NCBI RefSeq assembly: GCF_031143425.1
Contig: NC_090446.1
Location: forward strand, 655,423,717 to 655,487,716
Direction of reading: 5' to 3'
Length of the DNA stretch: 64,000 nt
DNA from: Pleurodeles waltl
Taxonomy: Eukaryota; Chordata; Amphibia; Caudata; Salamandridae
Shown: one piece after another, positions 1 through 10,575 of the stretch
How positions within the stretch are numbered: position 1 is the stretch's first letter
Layout of the letters: each line of letters begins with the position of its first letter
Position numbers and translations under genes: made by a program
Notes under the pieces: model-generated
Seen by the model: only the letters and a program-made list of their open reading frames with translations
What the model was told of the DNA's origin: nothing
Databases searched by the model: none

Positions 1-155
1 GTGGATGAAAGATGGTGGGGAGGGGAGCGATTGAGGCATGCATCAAACGACAGATGAGAGCATGTGCCACATGGCAAGGGTGGGGATGGGGGGCCACTCA
101 CATCGAGCATGCAGAAGGTGATGATTATTCTTCTCTCCCTGTACATGTCACATAG

Positions 156-2431
156 GTCAGCGCCCACCAGAAAATCGATATTTGGCGTGCCATCGCCAAG
201 GACGTCCGGACCCTGGGGGTCCACAACAGACGGGGCACCCACTGCCGGAAGAGATGGGAGGACATCCGACACTGGAGCAGGAAGACGGCGGAGGCTCAGC
301 TGGGGATGGCCTCCCAACGTGGGAGGGGTGCCAGTCGGACTTTGACCCCCCTGATGTCCCGGATCCTGGCGGTGGCCTACCCCAATTTGGATGGGCCCGT
401 GAGGACATCACAGCAGACACAAGGGGGTGAGTACACTCAAATCCTGGTGACTTTGCGCGCAGTAGAGGTGTCTGGGTGGGGGAGGAGGGCTGTGGGTATC
501 CCTAGGCCAGGGCGATATCTGTAGGCTAGGCCCCTCCGTAAGGCATGGCCCTGTGCCCCTGCCCCCCACCTCTGTAGGGTGCCAAGTACAGCTATTCATT
601 GCCCTGTGTCATCTATGTGTGCAGATGTCGTCCATAGGCTTGTAGGCCATGTCCCACGGATTGCGTAGTCGACCCCAAGTGCGCGGCGTAGTGCAGGGGT
701 CTTCTGTGTCTGTCCTGTCCGCCAACGGTGTCGCCAATGCATGCACTCAACATTTCTTTATTTTTCCCCACCTCCCTTTTTTGTTGTCTTCCTGTTCATG
801 TGTGCATTAGCATCATCAGGCGGAGGAGAAGTGGCATCGGAGCACGAGGGAGCTGCATCTCACATGGCCATGGCAGGCCATGCAACGGAAACTGAATTCA
901 CCAGTGAGATGGAGGGCGAGGTGAGCTCCACAGCGGGGACTCGTGCGGATGTCAGTGACAGCGACTCGTCCTCTGAAGGGAGCTCCCTTGTGGTGGCGGC
1001 AACATCTGTGCCCCCCGCAACAACAGGTACAGCCGCCACCCAGCGCACCAGCACCGCCCTCCCAGCAGCCCCTCAGCGTCTGCCCCGTGCCCGCTCACCC
1101 AGGAAGGTGGGCATCTCCTTCGCCCCAGGCACCCCAGGCCCTGCCACCCCTGCTGCCCTCAGTGAGGAGGTCATTGACCTCCTGAGGAAGATCACTGTTG
1201 GGCAGTCTACCATTTTGAATGCCATCCAGGGTGTAGAAAGGGAGGTGCACCAGAGTAATGCATACCTGGAGGGCATTCATTCTGGTCAGGCGGCCCATCA
1301 GCGATCGTTCAACACTCTGGCCTCAGCACTGACGGCAGCCATTGTCCCTGTCTCTAGCCTCCCCCCTCCAACTTCCTCCACCCATACCCAATCCCCTGTA
1401 CCTCTGCCTATCCCAGACACACCATCAGACGAGCCTGCACACACCTCAACACCCAAGGGAAGCTCAGCAAGACATAAGCACCACACATCACACAGGCATT
1501 CACACAAGCAACATCCACATGCAGACATACCAACACCCACTGCCTCCACTGTGTCCCCCTCCTCCTCGTCTCCCTCCTCCCTCCCTGTCACGTCTCCACT
1601 CACACCTGCATGCACAACATCTTCAGCCACTACGTCCATCACCAGCACACCCACCAGAACCCCCGCACACGTGCAGTCACCATCCCCACTACCATTCACA
1701 CATCCCCTGTGTCCTCTCCCAGTGTGTCTGTCACCCCCTCTTCCAAGCTACACAAACGCAGGCAGCCACCCACCCAACAGCCATCCACCTCACGACAGCC
1801 TCCAGCCCAAGCACCTGCACCCAAAGACACCAGACTTCAAACTCCTACAACCACAACCTCTTCCTCCACTCCCATTCCTACTACACCTACCCGTCCCTCT
1901 CTTCCCAAAATTATTTTCCTATCAAAACTTGACCTCTTTCCCACAACTCCCCCACCCCGTCCATCTCATAGGACTCCAGCAAGCACCTCAGCCAACACAA
2001 AAGCGGGCCCGGTGAAGACAGTCTACCATGGACTGTGGAGTCCCCCACCCTCAAGGGCAGCCAGTTCAGTAGGGAGCCAAGGCACGGCCAGCCCACCCCC
2101 GCAAAAACATGCGAAGATTGCCAGTGGCCGGCGCGAGAGGCCTAAAACACCAGGGACCAAAATCCCTACCATGGCTCCGGCAGGAAGTGTGGTGCCAGCT
2201 GGCACACCGCCAAAGGTGGGGAAGGGCCACAGGCGAACAGGGAAGGCTGGGAAGGGCAGCACGCCCGACAAGACCGCCAGCAGCCCAGCTGTGCAAGAGG
2301 GCCCCGCAAGCCCCATCCCAGGTGGTCAGGAGGACACCAACAGGCCCGGTACTGCAGCCCAGGAGGGCCCCGCCAGCCCCATCCCAGGTGGGCAGGAAGG
2401 CGCAGCCAGCCGCAGGTCAGGTGGCGAATGA
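156..2431 (+). pseudogene. Harbinger accessory gene: Myb/SANT-like domain with Pro/Ser/Thr-rich tail, two exons in window
   Basis: Exon A is 156-426 (acceptor TAG at 153-155, donor GTGAGT at 427-432) and exon B starts at 811 (acceptor AG at 809-810). Joining them keeps the frame through a split GCA codon. Exon A carries the end of a Myb/SANT-like DNA-binding domain (DIWRAIAKDV, HCRKRWEDIRHW). Exon B encodes an acidic Ser-rich stretch, a helix-like segment (ITVGQSTILNAIQGVEREV) and a long Pro/Ser/Thr-rich low-complexity tail. The same joined protein is read from copy 2 on the minus strand, which supports the splice sites. The tail frame (TIHTSPVSSPSVSV) is shared by both copies but is one base out of register with the first part of exon B here, so I infer a single-base frameshift near 1676. 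The tail then runs to a stop at 2429-2431. At least one upstream exon with the start codon is outside the window. Harbinger elements usually carry a Myb-like partner that binds DNA and helps the transposase enter the nucleus; that role is known for the family and inferred here. Confidence 0.65.
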
Positions 2432-2452
2432 CCTCCATGCCATGGGCGGATC

Positions 2453-2842
2453 CGCTGAACTGGGCACTCATCCGAAGCACCGCTGCACTGGGCACCACCG
2501 TCTCAAGCACCGCTGAACTGGGCACCGCCGTCTCAAGCACTGCTGAACTGGGCACCACCGTCTCAAGCACCGCTGAACTGGGCACTGCCGTCTCAAGCAC
2601 CGCTGCACTGGGCCCTTCATCTCAAGCACCGCTGAACTGGGCCCTTCATCTCAAGCACCGCTGCACTGGCCCCTTCATCTCAAGCACCACTGAACTGGGC
2701 ACCGCCGTCTCAAGCACCGCTGCACTGGGCCCTTCATCTCAAGCACCGCTGAACTGGGCCCTTCATCTCAAGCACTGCTGAACTGGGCACCGCCGTCTCA
2801 AGCACCGCTGAACTGGGCACCGCCGTCTCAAGCACCGCTGGC
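2453..2842. repeat. 29-30-bp minisatellite, about 13 units
   Basis: Tandem units of 29-30 bp, each with CTCAAGCACCGCTG then AACTGGG or CACTGGG. Two variants alternate: one with GCACCGCCGT and one with GCCCTTCAT. It begins just after the stop of the accessory gene, inside Harbinger copy 1. Confidence 0.9.
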
Positions 2843-2941
2843 CCATTGGCGGAAGGGGCAGGCCCGCATCTGTGTCGGGCAGGGCTGCACGAAGCACTCT
2901 GGGCACCAGTCCCCCTCCAGTACCAATGGAGACTGTTATCC

Positions 2942-3368
2942 ACTTGAGAGACTGTGGCTTTGCACTCCCCAGGATGGAACAGTGGGCAACCCACCCACTG
3001 TAGAGACTTGAGAGACTGTGGCTTTGCACTCCCCAGGATGGAACAGTGGGCAACCCACCCTCTGTAGAGACTTGAGAGACTGTGGCTTTGCACTCCCCGG
3101 ATGGAACAGTGGGCAAGCCACCCACTGTAGAGACTTGAGAGACTGTGGCTTTGCACTCCCCAGGATGGAACAGTGGGCAAGCCACCCACTGTAGAGACTT
3201 GAGAGACTGTGGCTTTGCACTCCCCAGGATGGAACAGTGGGCAAGCCACCCACTGTAGCGACTTGAGAGACTGTGGCTTTGCACTCCCCAGGATGGAACA
3301 GTGGGCAACCCACCCACTGTAGAGACTTGAGAGACTGTGGCTTTGCACTCCCCAGGATGGAACAGTGG
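2942..3368. repeat. 64-bp tandem array, about 6.7 units
   Basis: Units start at 2942, 3006, 3070, 3133, 3197, 3261 and 3325, so the period is 64 bp with one unit of 63. Each unit begins ACTTGAGAGACTGTGGCTTT and contains GCACTCCCCAGGATGG. The array lies in the intron of the transposase and downstream of the accessory gene. Related sequence is tandemly repeated, with a 55-bp period, at the matching place in copy 2 (32774-32980). Confidence 0.95.
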
Positions 3369-3828
3369 CCATGGAGGCCCTTCGTGGATTTGACGTCGTG
3401 GACTCATCTGGCTGAGGTGCCCCCCCTTCCCTTCCCCCTGAGGTGCCTGTAGTTTTGTTATCTGATGCCCCTGCAGTGTTCTCTCCGTTGGAGTCAGCTA
3501 TCCTGTGTGGGCTTTGCCCATGTGATTTGGGCCCAGTGGTCCACAAACAATGCCTGCTACAAATATCGGACTTGACAATTTATGTATATAAAAGTTTTAG
3601 ATGTGTGATATCTTTTTAAGCCAGTAATAGAATATATTCCAATGTTTATATTCATTTCCTTTTGTCTTTGCATTCTTCCGGGGGGTTTGGGGGGGGGTAA
3701 CTGTGATGTATTGCTATGCATTGATGTGTGTGTTGTAGTGGGTGAGGGTGGGGGTGGGTGTGTCGCGTATGTGTGTCCCCGTAATTTTTTCCCTCCCCCC
3801 TCCCCTGTGTCGTAGGTGCAGTACTCAC

Positions 3829-3911
3829 CGTTGTCTTCTGCGCCAGCGTTCGTGCTCCTGGTAGAGGAACAGGAAGACAATCGCTGGGAGGATGTGGAGT
3901 TCGGGTTCCAT
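3829..3911 (-). CDS. Harbinger transposase, first coding exon (copy 1)
   Basis: The minus strand gives a 27-codon open exon from ATG (3911-3909) ending in the basic run EHERWRRRQ, then donor GTGAGT at 3828-3823. It starts MEPELHILPAIVFLFLYQ. The matching exon in copy 2 (32195-32280) ends QEVERRRRRRRQ and splices in the same phase to the conserved transposase body. Many animal Harbinger transposases begin with a short hydrophobic stretch and an arginine-rich run, which fits. The body exons would lie left of the window. The exon itself shows no stop or indel. Confidence 0.6.
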
Positions 3912-4210
3912 GATGTCCAGATTCCTCGTGGGGTGTATGGAGGTGAGCGTTTTCCATTCGAAATGGCTGTTTCTGCCGTGTTTTTATCGGCGGGGCTACC
4001 GCCCCGGAAAAGGTGGTGGATTGCTGGGTTGTGATAGGGTAGGCGGTACATTTACTCCCGCATGTCTGTTGGCGGTGACCGCCGCGCTGTTTGTTTGTCC
4101 CGCCGTGGCGGGCGGTGTGTTGAAGTGGCGGTCTCTGTTGGCGGTTTCCGCCAGGGTCGGAATTCAATTTTTTTTACCACCAGCCTGTTGGCGGGTTAGC
4201 CGCCGCTTTA

Positions 4211-4240
4211 ACACTGACCACCAGGGTTGGAATGACCCCC
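4211..4240. repeat. Right terminal inverted repeat of Harbinger copy 1
   Basis: Ends ACCACCAGGGTTGGAATGACCCCC. Its reverse complement matches the left end of copy 2 from 31868 at most positions and continues into a shared GTGTTAAAG. Confidence 0.8.
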
Positions 4241-4464
4241 ACAGTTTCCATTCCCAGTTTGAAGGTCTCTGTCACACATGTGTAGGTCTCCATAAACATA
4301 TGGGAGACGTTGCAGATTAGAGTGAGTTGTTATATATTATTAAAGGCTAAAACAAGTACATACTTGTGTAAAGTATGTTAATAAATTTAATTTTGTTAGA
4401 TATCTAAAGGTGACTGAATGAATGTATAAATCAAGCATACATGTAGAAATGAACGGAGGATTAT

Positions 4465-4644
4465 GGGGGTTATTACAACTTTGGAGGAGGTGTTAATCCG
4501 TCCCAAAAGTGACGGTAAAGTGATGGATATACCACCAGCCGTATTACGAGTCCATTATATCCTATGCAACTCGTAATACGGCTGGTGGTATATCCGTCAC
4601 ATTTGGGACAGATTAACACCTCCTCCAAAGTTGTAATAACCCCC
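4465..4644. mobile_element. 180-bp palindromic MITE, Harbinger-like ends
   Basis: A nearly perfect foldback. The left arm starts GGGGGTTATTACAACTTTGG, the right arm is its inverse, and the arms meet at a short centre near 4550. The bases TAT occur directly on both sides (4462-4464, 4645-4647), giving a 3-bp target duplication. The ends resemble the Harbinger termini in this window. It is the same family as 9960-10130. It has no coding capacity. Confidence 0.9.
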
Positions 4645-4959
4645 TATATGTTTGATTGTGACACTATGGTAGTCCAACAGCAGTGTCTCAGAACGGAGCA
4701 TGTGGATGGGGATGAAACAAGAAGCCACTAACTAATCACTCATTATCATTTGCAAATCTTTTCTGAGCCCCGCTGCAGCAATCACAATGTGGCTGCCGAT
4801 CAGGGATTATGCTTTAACTAAACCCTGATGCATAGCAATGTTGTGCAACATGCAACAGTCTACTAGTATCTGCACAATAATGTCTGAGGGATACTATTAT
4901 GTTATAGTGAGGTAATGAGTTGAAATGTTTGAGAAACCATCCTATGTAAGAAATTGGTG
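4645..4959. other. Non-coding stretch, nothing recognised
   Basis: AT-rich sequence between the MITE and the next repeat. I see no reading frame, RNA gene or clear repeat in it. Confidence 0.6.
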
Positions 4960-5260
4960 TGTTTGTTGAGTGGAGTATGCGCCAACCTCATGTAATAACC
5001 ACAATCCTTGTGAGGGTGAATCACCAAATTCACTAAATTAAAATGAGCTCAAGCCACTTGTAGCTACAGCACAGAGCAGACAGGTTTAACATACAAGGCA
5101 ATGTGTAAAGAACTCGTGCAGTACTAAACAATAATCAAGTCAAACTGCATAACGATTTCCAAAATGAATTAGAAAAAGAGAGAAAGTTTTAATAAACATC
5201 AAAGTGAAACAAATCCAATAGGAGGAACCTGAGATATGATTTGTTTTAAAGTTAAGAAGA
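4960..5260. repeat. Interspersed repeat R1, copy a
   Basis: Diverged match, collinear with 11935-12260. Shared landmarks are GTTGNNTGA near the start, GGCAATGTGT(T/A)AAG, TGCAGTAC, AACCAATTTAGAAAAA or its equivalent, and AATCCAATNN(A)AGGAAC. It is non-coding and unclassified. Confidence 0.6.
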
Positions 5261-8200
5261 AATAGCGCCAAAAAGAACAAAGTATTAATGATGTGTAGTG
5301 GTTACAGTGGGCCAAGGGGCATTTTGACGATGACCATGATGGAGCACAGGGTGGATACACTAGGTTTTTCCTGGTCAAAGATTCCCTGTCCCAAGCCACC
5401 ACAGAAGTACATTTCTAATGCCCCCAATACCTCAGGGGAGGCACTTAGAGACTCACAGGGAGGCAAAAAATAGGCCCCATGGATGGTCCAGTCCAGGGCA
5501 GTTGCAAGGAAAAGTTTCTTGTAGCTTGTGTGTCTCAGTACCTTTAACAGAAGAACAGCCTAATGACCTTCGGAATTCACTGTTTTTTCCTCGGCATCAT
5601 CGCGAGATCAGATCCAGTTTTTAGGCTCTTCTCAAGTGTCAGATAGCAGCTTCAGTCCTCTTTGGATCTCTTCAGTTCTTCCACAGGTCCACAAGTGTTC
5701 TGAAGTGGAAGCCTAGAGATGCCACATTTATGCTTGACATGGGCTATTGGTGGAAGTGACCCTCAGGGGTCACCTAAACAATGAGATAAAGGTACCTGGG
5801 GGGCTAACTCTACCCGCTTTGGGCAGTTTCAAAATGGCAAAAAGGCTGTGTGTGTGTGTGTGTGTGTGGGGAGTGTACTATGGTAATCCTAGTGTTCTCC
5901 CACATCTAACACTAAAATCCAGTCTAAGACCGGTCCTGTACCCACCACAACCTCAGAGACATAGTCCGGCAAAACAAAAGCAAAGCTGAGTTATCAGAAA
6001 CCAGGTTGTATGTACCCAAGAACTGTTTTGGCATCCTGTTTCCTTCCCTTGAAGTGCGCACCCAGTGCCATATAAAAAACACCAGCAAACTTGCCAAACA
6101 GGATGGGACATTGAAGCAATTCAGGTCAGCCTATTTTTGCTCGTGGAGGCATTTCACACCAGTTCACACTTATATAAAAGCTAATTACTGGCTTTCATCT
6201 GTGGCAGAAAGCTGGAGGCGGCATGTTCTGGTTTGCTGAGACGAGGCCCAGGGCAGGCAGAATCTACCACTCACGTCAGGGGTGAGGGATTACACTGCAA
6301 AGCCTGCACTCATGCTTGGGCAGCCTGGCACTGAGCACTCAGGCTTATCACAGGGGCATTGGCATAGCACTACCACACAACAATTACACTGAGCGTCACA
6401 AAAGAGACTTCATATGTGGTGTACATAAATAAAGTTTGTGTTCAATGCACACATTAATTAACACAACATGAACATCATGGAAATCTGGGCATCAATCACA
6501 TTGAGAAATATAACTAGTAGCTTTAGGCCCAGCTGTGTTAATACAACATTAGCAGTATGAACACAAGAGAAAAAATAATACTTTTCCTCCCAGCACCCTT
6601 ATGTGGTGCAACCACATTGGCAGCATGAGTCCCACCCCAGCGATCACCCCAATTCAATATGAAACAGTTATAGGATGCATCCTGGTTCCCAACAATGTGT
6701 ACATACAGAGAATCTCAGCCCTTTTTAAATAGCTTTGTGGCCTAAACTGCACAGGTAAACTTTAATGTCAACCATAATAGTTAACAACGTGCACAGAACC
6801 CCTGCAGTGTATTCGATCCCAGGCAATCACTCCCATATACTCTGCACCACTACGCGGTGCCACAGATATCAGACAGGCTAGTATACATGTACTTGCACAT
6901 ACACGCTTCCAGCACCGTCAGGTGAGTTATCTACGAGTTCATAGATCTCCTCTTGGACCCAAACCTTCACCCACCCTTCAACCAATTCCTGCCCCAAGCT
7001 GTTGTAATCTTTTTCAGGATACTAGGCTGCTCGCGGCCGGTGTGTCGTAGTTTGACTCTTGCTCTAGGCAAGTCTGCTGGTTTGGGGTTGGCAGCATTTT
7101 TGTATGTAGGTGGCTAGGCCAATCCTACAACAAGATGCAAATGTCAGCCCAACCCTCCTGGCTCACAAGTGGTAACTCACCAAAACACAAACAGTAAAAG
7201 GTGATTTGTGGTAGACTTTATGCATCGACTTGAGAGTACGACATCTCAGGGGAGTCGTGGCTAAACGGAGGGTGCCGTTTTCTCACATGAGTAACATGTC
7301 TCAGTCACACACAGGCCATAAAAGAGATACAGTGACGTTTTCAGTAGGTTTTACTAACATGACTGCAGTCTACTATAAATTGCGTGGGCTGCAATGATTA
7401 AGATAATCAACAATGCAAGAAACACAATTTTAAAAACGAGAGTCATGAATACAAAGGCCCCTACCATCTTGCAATGACATGAGATGTAAAGCAGGTGTGA
7501 AATAAACCCTAATATCCTAGCATGATGATCCTAATCTCTAACCTAGAAGAGAGCTAGGTGTGTTAAACCTAATTTGCCAGAACCATGTCCATGAGAAGAG
7601 CCCCCCAACCCTCATTACCTTGGAATGAGGTCTCTAGATCAGACTCCTTGGTGACTCGAAGGCTGGGTCTGCATCAAAGCGATGTGTAGCATAGATAATC
7701 CCTCTGGTATTTTTATCTGTGTGAGACGAATGTATGCAGATCTTGTAGGACCCCTGATGCAGGTATGTTCCCAAACAATAGATAAGAGGGCATGCTTGGG
7801 GTGGCAATTATACAAACAAATACATTTCTAAATATATAAATTATATAAACAATTCTCTGAAAAGGTACATTATGTTACTGTCACACAAAAGTGGGAAAGT
7901 ACATGGTGTGACTACCTTTGTATCTCATTTATCTTTGGCGCTGATAGTGATGCCTTTACAGAGTGGCACTGATAACGTGAAACTAAAATATCTTCCTAAC
8001 TATAAACATGTAGTCATCTTGTAAGATATTATTAAATAAATGTGCTAAAACATAGAAATCTAAGTAAAAGTCAGTAGGTGATGGAGGCACAAGCCTGCAA
8101 GCCAGAAGGCTAAGCTAAACTCCTGATTCCCATTAAAACTAAATAGGATCCACTTCAGATGGTTACACTTATTCAGGATCCCGGGGCAAAGAAGGGGAAA

Positions 8201-8399
8201 GAAAGAAATAATGGCTGATCAGGCAACAGTTGACAAGTGGAACTTTGACCACAACTCGGGAAGTTCACTCCAGGGGTCTCTACACAGGCCTTCTGGCACA
8301 GGCCCTGGTCTGCAAAGCACGAGGGGAGTGTCCCCTTAGGACACACGCCGTTCACAGTGGAACCCAGCCAAGCCAGATACTTCAATCCACTAATAGTAC
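5261..8399. other. Non-coding stretch with a TG microsatellite
   Basis: Only short chance frames occur. A (TG)n run of about 22 bases lies at 5847-5868. Otherwise I see no gene or recognisable element, although old repeats too decayed to name are likely. Confidence 0.6.
5847..5868. repeat. (TG)n microsatellite
   Basis: Uninterrupted TG dinucleotide run. Confidence 0.95.
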
Positions 8400-8860
8400 T
8401 CACTTCTGTGGTTCCCTGGAACGGAGCCACCACATCTGGGTGCAAAGACTTGGGCCACCCCTGGCATCCCAGTTGCACACAAAGATTTACCAAATCTGCA
8501 CCTCCCTGCATGTAAGCACAACATCAGGTGTTCGAAGACTTGAGTCACACCAGATGATTCTGATCACCCACAAAGAGTTACCAATGCAGTGCCTCCCTGA
8601 AATGAGGCACAACGTTTGGTGCGAGATGTCTTGAGTCACACCAGATAATTATGCTTGCACATGAAAAGTTATCAATGCAGCGCCTCCCTGGAATGAGGCA
8701 CAACATGTGGTGTATGATGACTTGAGTCGCACCAGACATTTCCGAACACGCAATTAGTTCCAATCCCGTATCTCCCTCGAATGAGGTACAATGTTTGGTG
8801 GGCAATGACTTGAGCCGCACCAGACAAATCCATTCAAACTCACAGATGCAAGTTCAGCAG
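8400..8860. repeat. About 91-bp tandem array, five diverged units
   Basis: The landmark GACTTGAGTC (or a one- or two-base variant) occurs at 8457, 8537, 8628, 8719 and 8807, with spacings of 80, 91, 91 and 88. Each unit also has CCTCCCT(G/C)NAATGAGG followed by a CACAACNT-type stretch and CACACCAGA after the landmark. Divergence between units suggests an old array. I see no conserved reading frame across units. Confidence 0.85.
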
Positions 8861-9842
8861 TGCCACACGAGGTAGAAAGCGGCACTGCTCCAAATATGCC
8901 ACCCATATCTGAGGGTCACAACAAGAAACATGGACACTACACACAATGAACATGCAGTTGGGTGTTGCATGAAAGAAATACAGCAGGCTCAAACAAATGC
9001 GAACCATGCAGGGTCCCAAAACCTGTGAATCTGCTCACTACCAACAAGATGCTTATGTGTGTCATGGCCCCACGATAAAGGGCCACACTCCTTGAATTAG
9101 GGCAATACTTTGAAGGCTTCATACCAGGCAAATCTGGTCTCTAGGGTGCAATACTTTGTTCTACGTTCACACCGCTGCTATCCGTTGGAATCCAGCAAAT
9201 GACATAGACGTATAGGTGGGTACTGCTCTCCAGATAACACAGGTTGAAGGTGTAGGTCCCTTGCAGGAGGTCTTTGATGTCCCTGAGACCTTCACAAATA
9301 ACAGGGGGCAAGCCAACAAGCCCTTGGAGATCACACTTCAGAGTGCCACACTGCAGCAAGCAGTTTGCTCAGGCCAGCCCTGATGCAGGAAGGGTGCGCA
9401 GTCCCTTCCCAGGGCGGTAAATACTCCTGTGCACAAAAGATTCATCTAGCAGAGTGCACCACATTGGGTCTTGGCCCATATTCCTGCAAGTGTATCTCCA
9501 AGTTGTTAAAGTGTGAAACCCCTAGTTATACTGAAGTCTGTCTTTCAAGTTGAGGGTAGTTCAAAGAGTTCCCCTTTGATCCACTGATGTCTACCCTAAA
9601 TTTTAGTCCTGTCTGTCATGGGGCCATGGAATGTAGATCTTAATCCTTAATGGGGCCATGATCTGGCTCCAAGAGGCCGAGTGTCAAAACGTCTCCCTCC
9701 AATCTATCCAGCCAAGCCCTCAGTGGCAGAGGTCTATTGTTTCAGTTGCCCAAGTTTTATTGTTGTAGCTGGGGTGTGCACGGATCTGTTTTCCCCCAGC
9801 CACCAGAGGAATGAAGCTGAATTAAAAAGGCACACAAAAGGA
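8861..9842. other. Non-coding stretch, nothing recognised
   Basis: No supported gene or repeat. Short frames here have no recognisable protein similarity. Confidence 0.6.
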
Positions 9843-9956
9843 TTTTTAGAATATAGGAATGCCCACTTTCTAGAAGTGGCATTTCCATGGCGTTACTGAC
9901 AAAGCCACATTTACCACTAGAAAGGGTTTGTCATTGTGAATCCAATCATAAGAAAC
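9843..9956. repeat. Fragment of interspersed repeat also seen at 13008-13110
   Basis: Both copies contain the order CCNACTTTCTANAAGTGGCATTT followed by AATCCA or AGCCAC and then AGGGTTT(G/A)TCATT. The palindromic MITE at 9960 sits immediately to its right, so it probably inserted into this repeat. Confidence 0.6.
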
Positions 9957-9959
9957 ATT

Positions 9960-10130
9960 GGGCCTGATTACAACTTTGGAGGACGGTGTTAAACCGTCCC
10001 AAAAGTGGCGGATATACCACCTACCGTATTACGAGTCCATTATTTCCTATGGAACTCGTAATACGGTAGGTGGTATATCCGTCACTTTTGGGACGGTTTA
10101 ACACCGTCCTCCAAAGTTGTAATCAGGCCC
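9960..10130. mobile_element. 171-bp palindromic MITE, Harbinger-like ends
   Basis: Second copy of the family at 4465-4644. The arms start GGGCCTGATTACAACTTTGG and fold back on themselves almost perfectly around a short centre near 10040. ATT flanks both sides (9957-9959, 10131-10133), a 3-bp target duplication. Compared with the first copy the arms have compensating base differences, so each copy stays self-complementary. Confidence 0.9.
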
Positions 10131-10369
10131 ATTATGAGGCTGATCCAATGCAATCCTCTATTGCAGCTAGGATTAATGTAAACTGTCCCTCATATTAACC
10201 TAAGGGAAAAGCAACTCTCAAAGGTAGTGAAAACACACATGGGTGTTCTTCAGTCCCTGGGCACATGTGCCCTGGCACATGCACGAGCCTGCAGGGGCAG
10301 GCCAGACACAAATTTTAGGAACACTGTATGCTGGTATGCAAGAGCACCCATACAGGCCTGCTGGGACAG

Positions 10370-10575
10370 GCTCAGTATACATATGAAAACATCAGTGTGA
10401 AAGTATGTAAATAGTGGTAAGCTGTGCGAAGCTCAGTATATATATGAAAACACCAGTGTGCAAATGTGCACATGCCGGCAATCTGTGCCAGGCTCAATAT
10501 ACATGAAAACACCATTGTGCAAGTGTGCACATCCTGGTAAGCGGGGCCAGGCTCAAGTGTGCACTTACTGGTAGG
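10370..10575. repeat. 61-bp tandem array, about 3.4 units
   Basis: GCTCA(G/A)TATA starts units at 10370, 10431 and 10492, with a partial one at 10551. Each contains ATGAAAACA and CAGTGTG-type stretches. Confidence 0.85.

Larger units (their letters stand above)
1..4240 (+). mobile_element. PIF/Harbinger DNA transposon, copy 1 (left part outside window)
   Basis: The right-hand part of an autonomous-type Harbinger element. It holds the same ordered parts as copy 2 at 31868-39533, in the opposite orientation: accessory Myb/SANT-like gene, tandem repeats, then transposase exon 1 on the other strand, then the terminus. The right end, read inward, is GGGGGTCATTCCAACCCTGG, matching the left end of copy 2 (GGCCCTCATTCCAACCCTGG) and the ends of several smaller elements here. 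The left end and the rest of the transposase and second Myb gene would lie upstream of base 1. The target duplication cannot be checked because the left flank is missing; the right flank is ACA. Confidence 0.8.

Noticed and set aside
2942..3368. CRISPR-like array
   Set aside because: Units are contiguous tandem repeats without unique spacers, in a eukaryotic transposon.
3006..3546. Minus-strand frames of 125-270 codons with repeating protein text
   Set aside because: They are translations of the 64-bp array; because 64 is not a multiple of three the frames rotate, so they are not coding.
3652..4167. 171-codon minus-strand frame
   Set aside because: Low-complexity, and its frame differs from the conserved transposase exon 1 (3829-3911), which the other copies support.
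6790..6850. tRNA-derived SINE promoter (B-box-like text on the minus strand)
   Set aside because: The match to the B box is poor and no A box or tail is seen.
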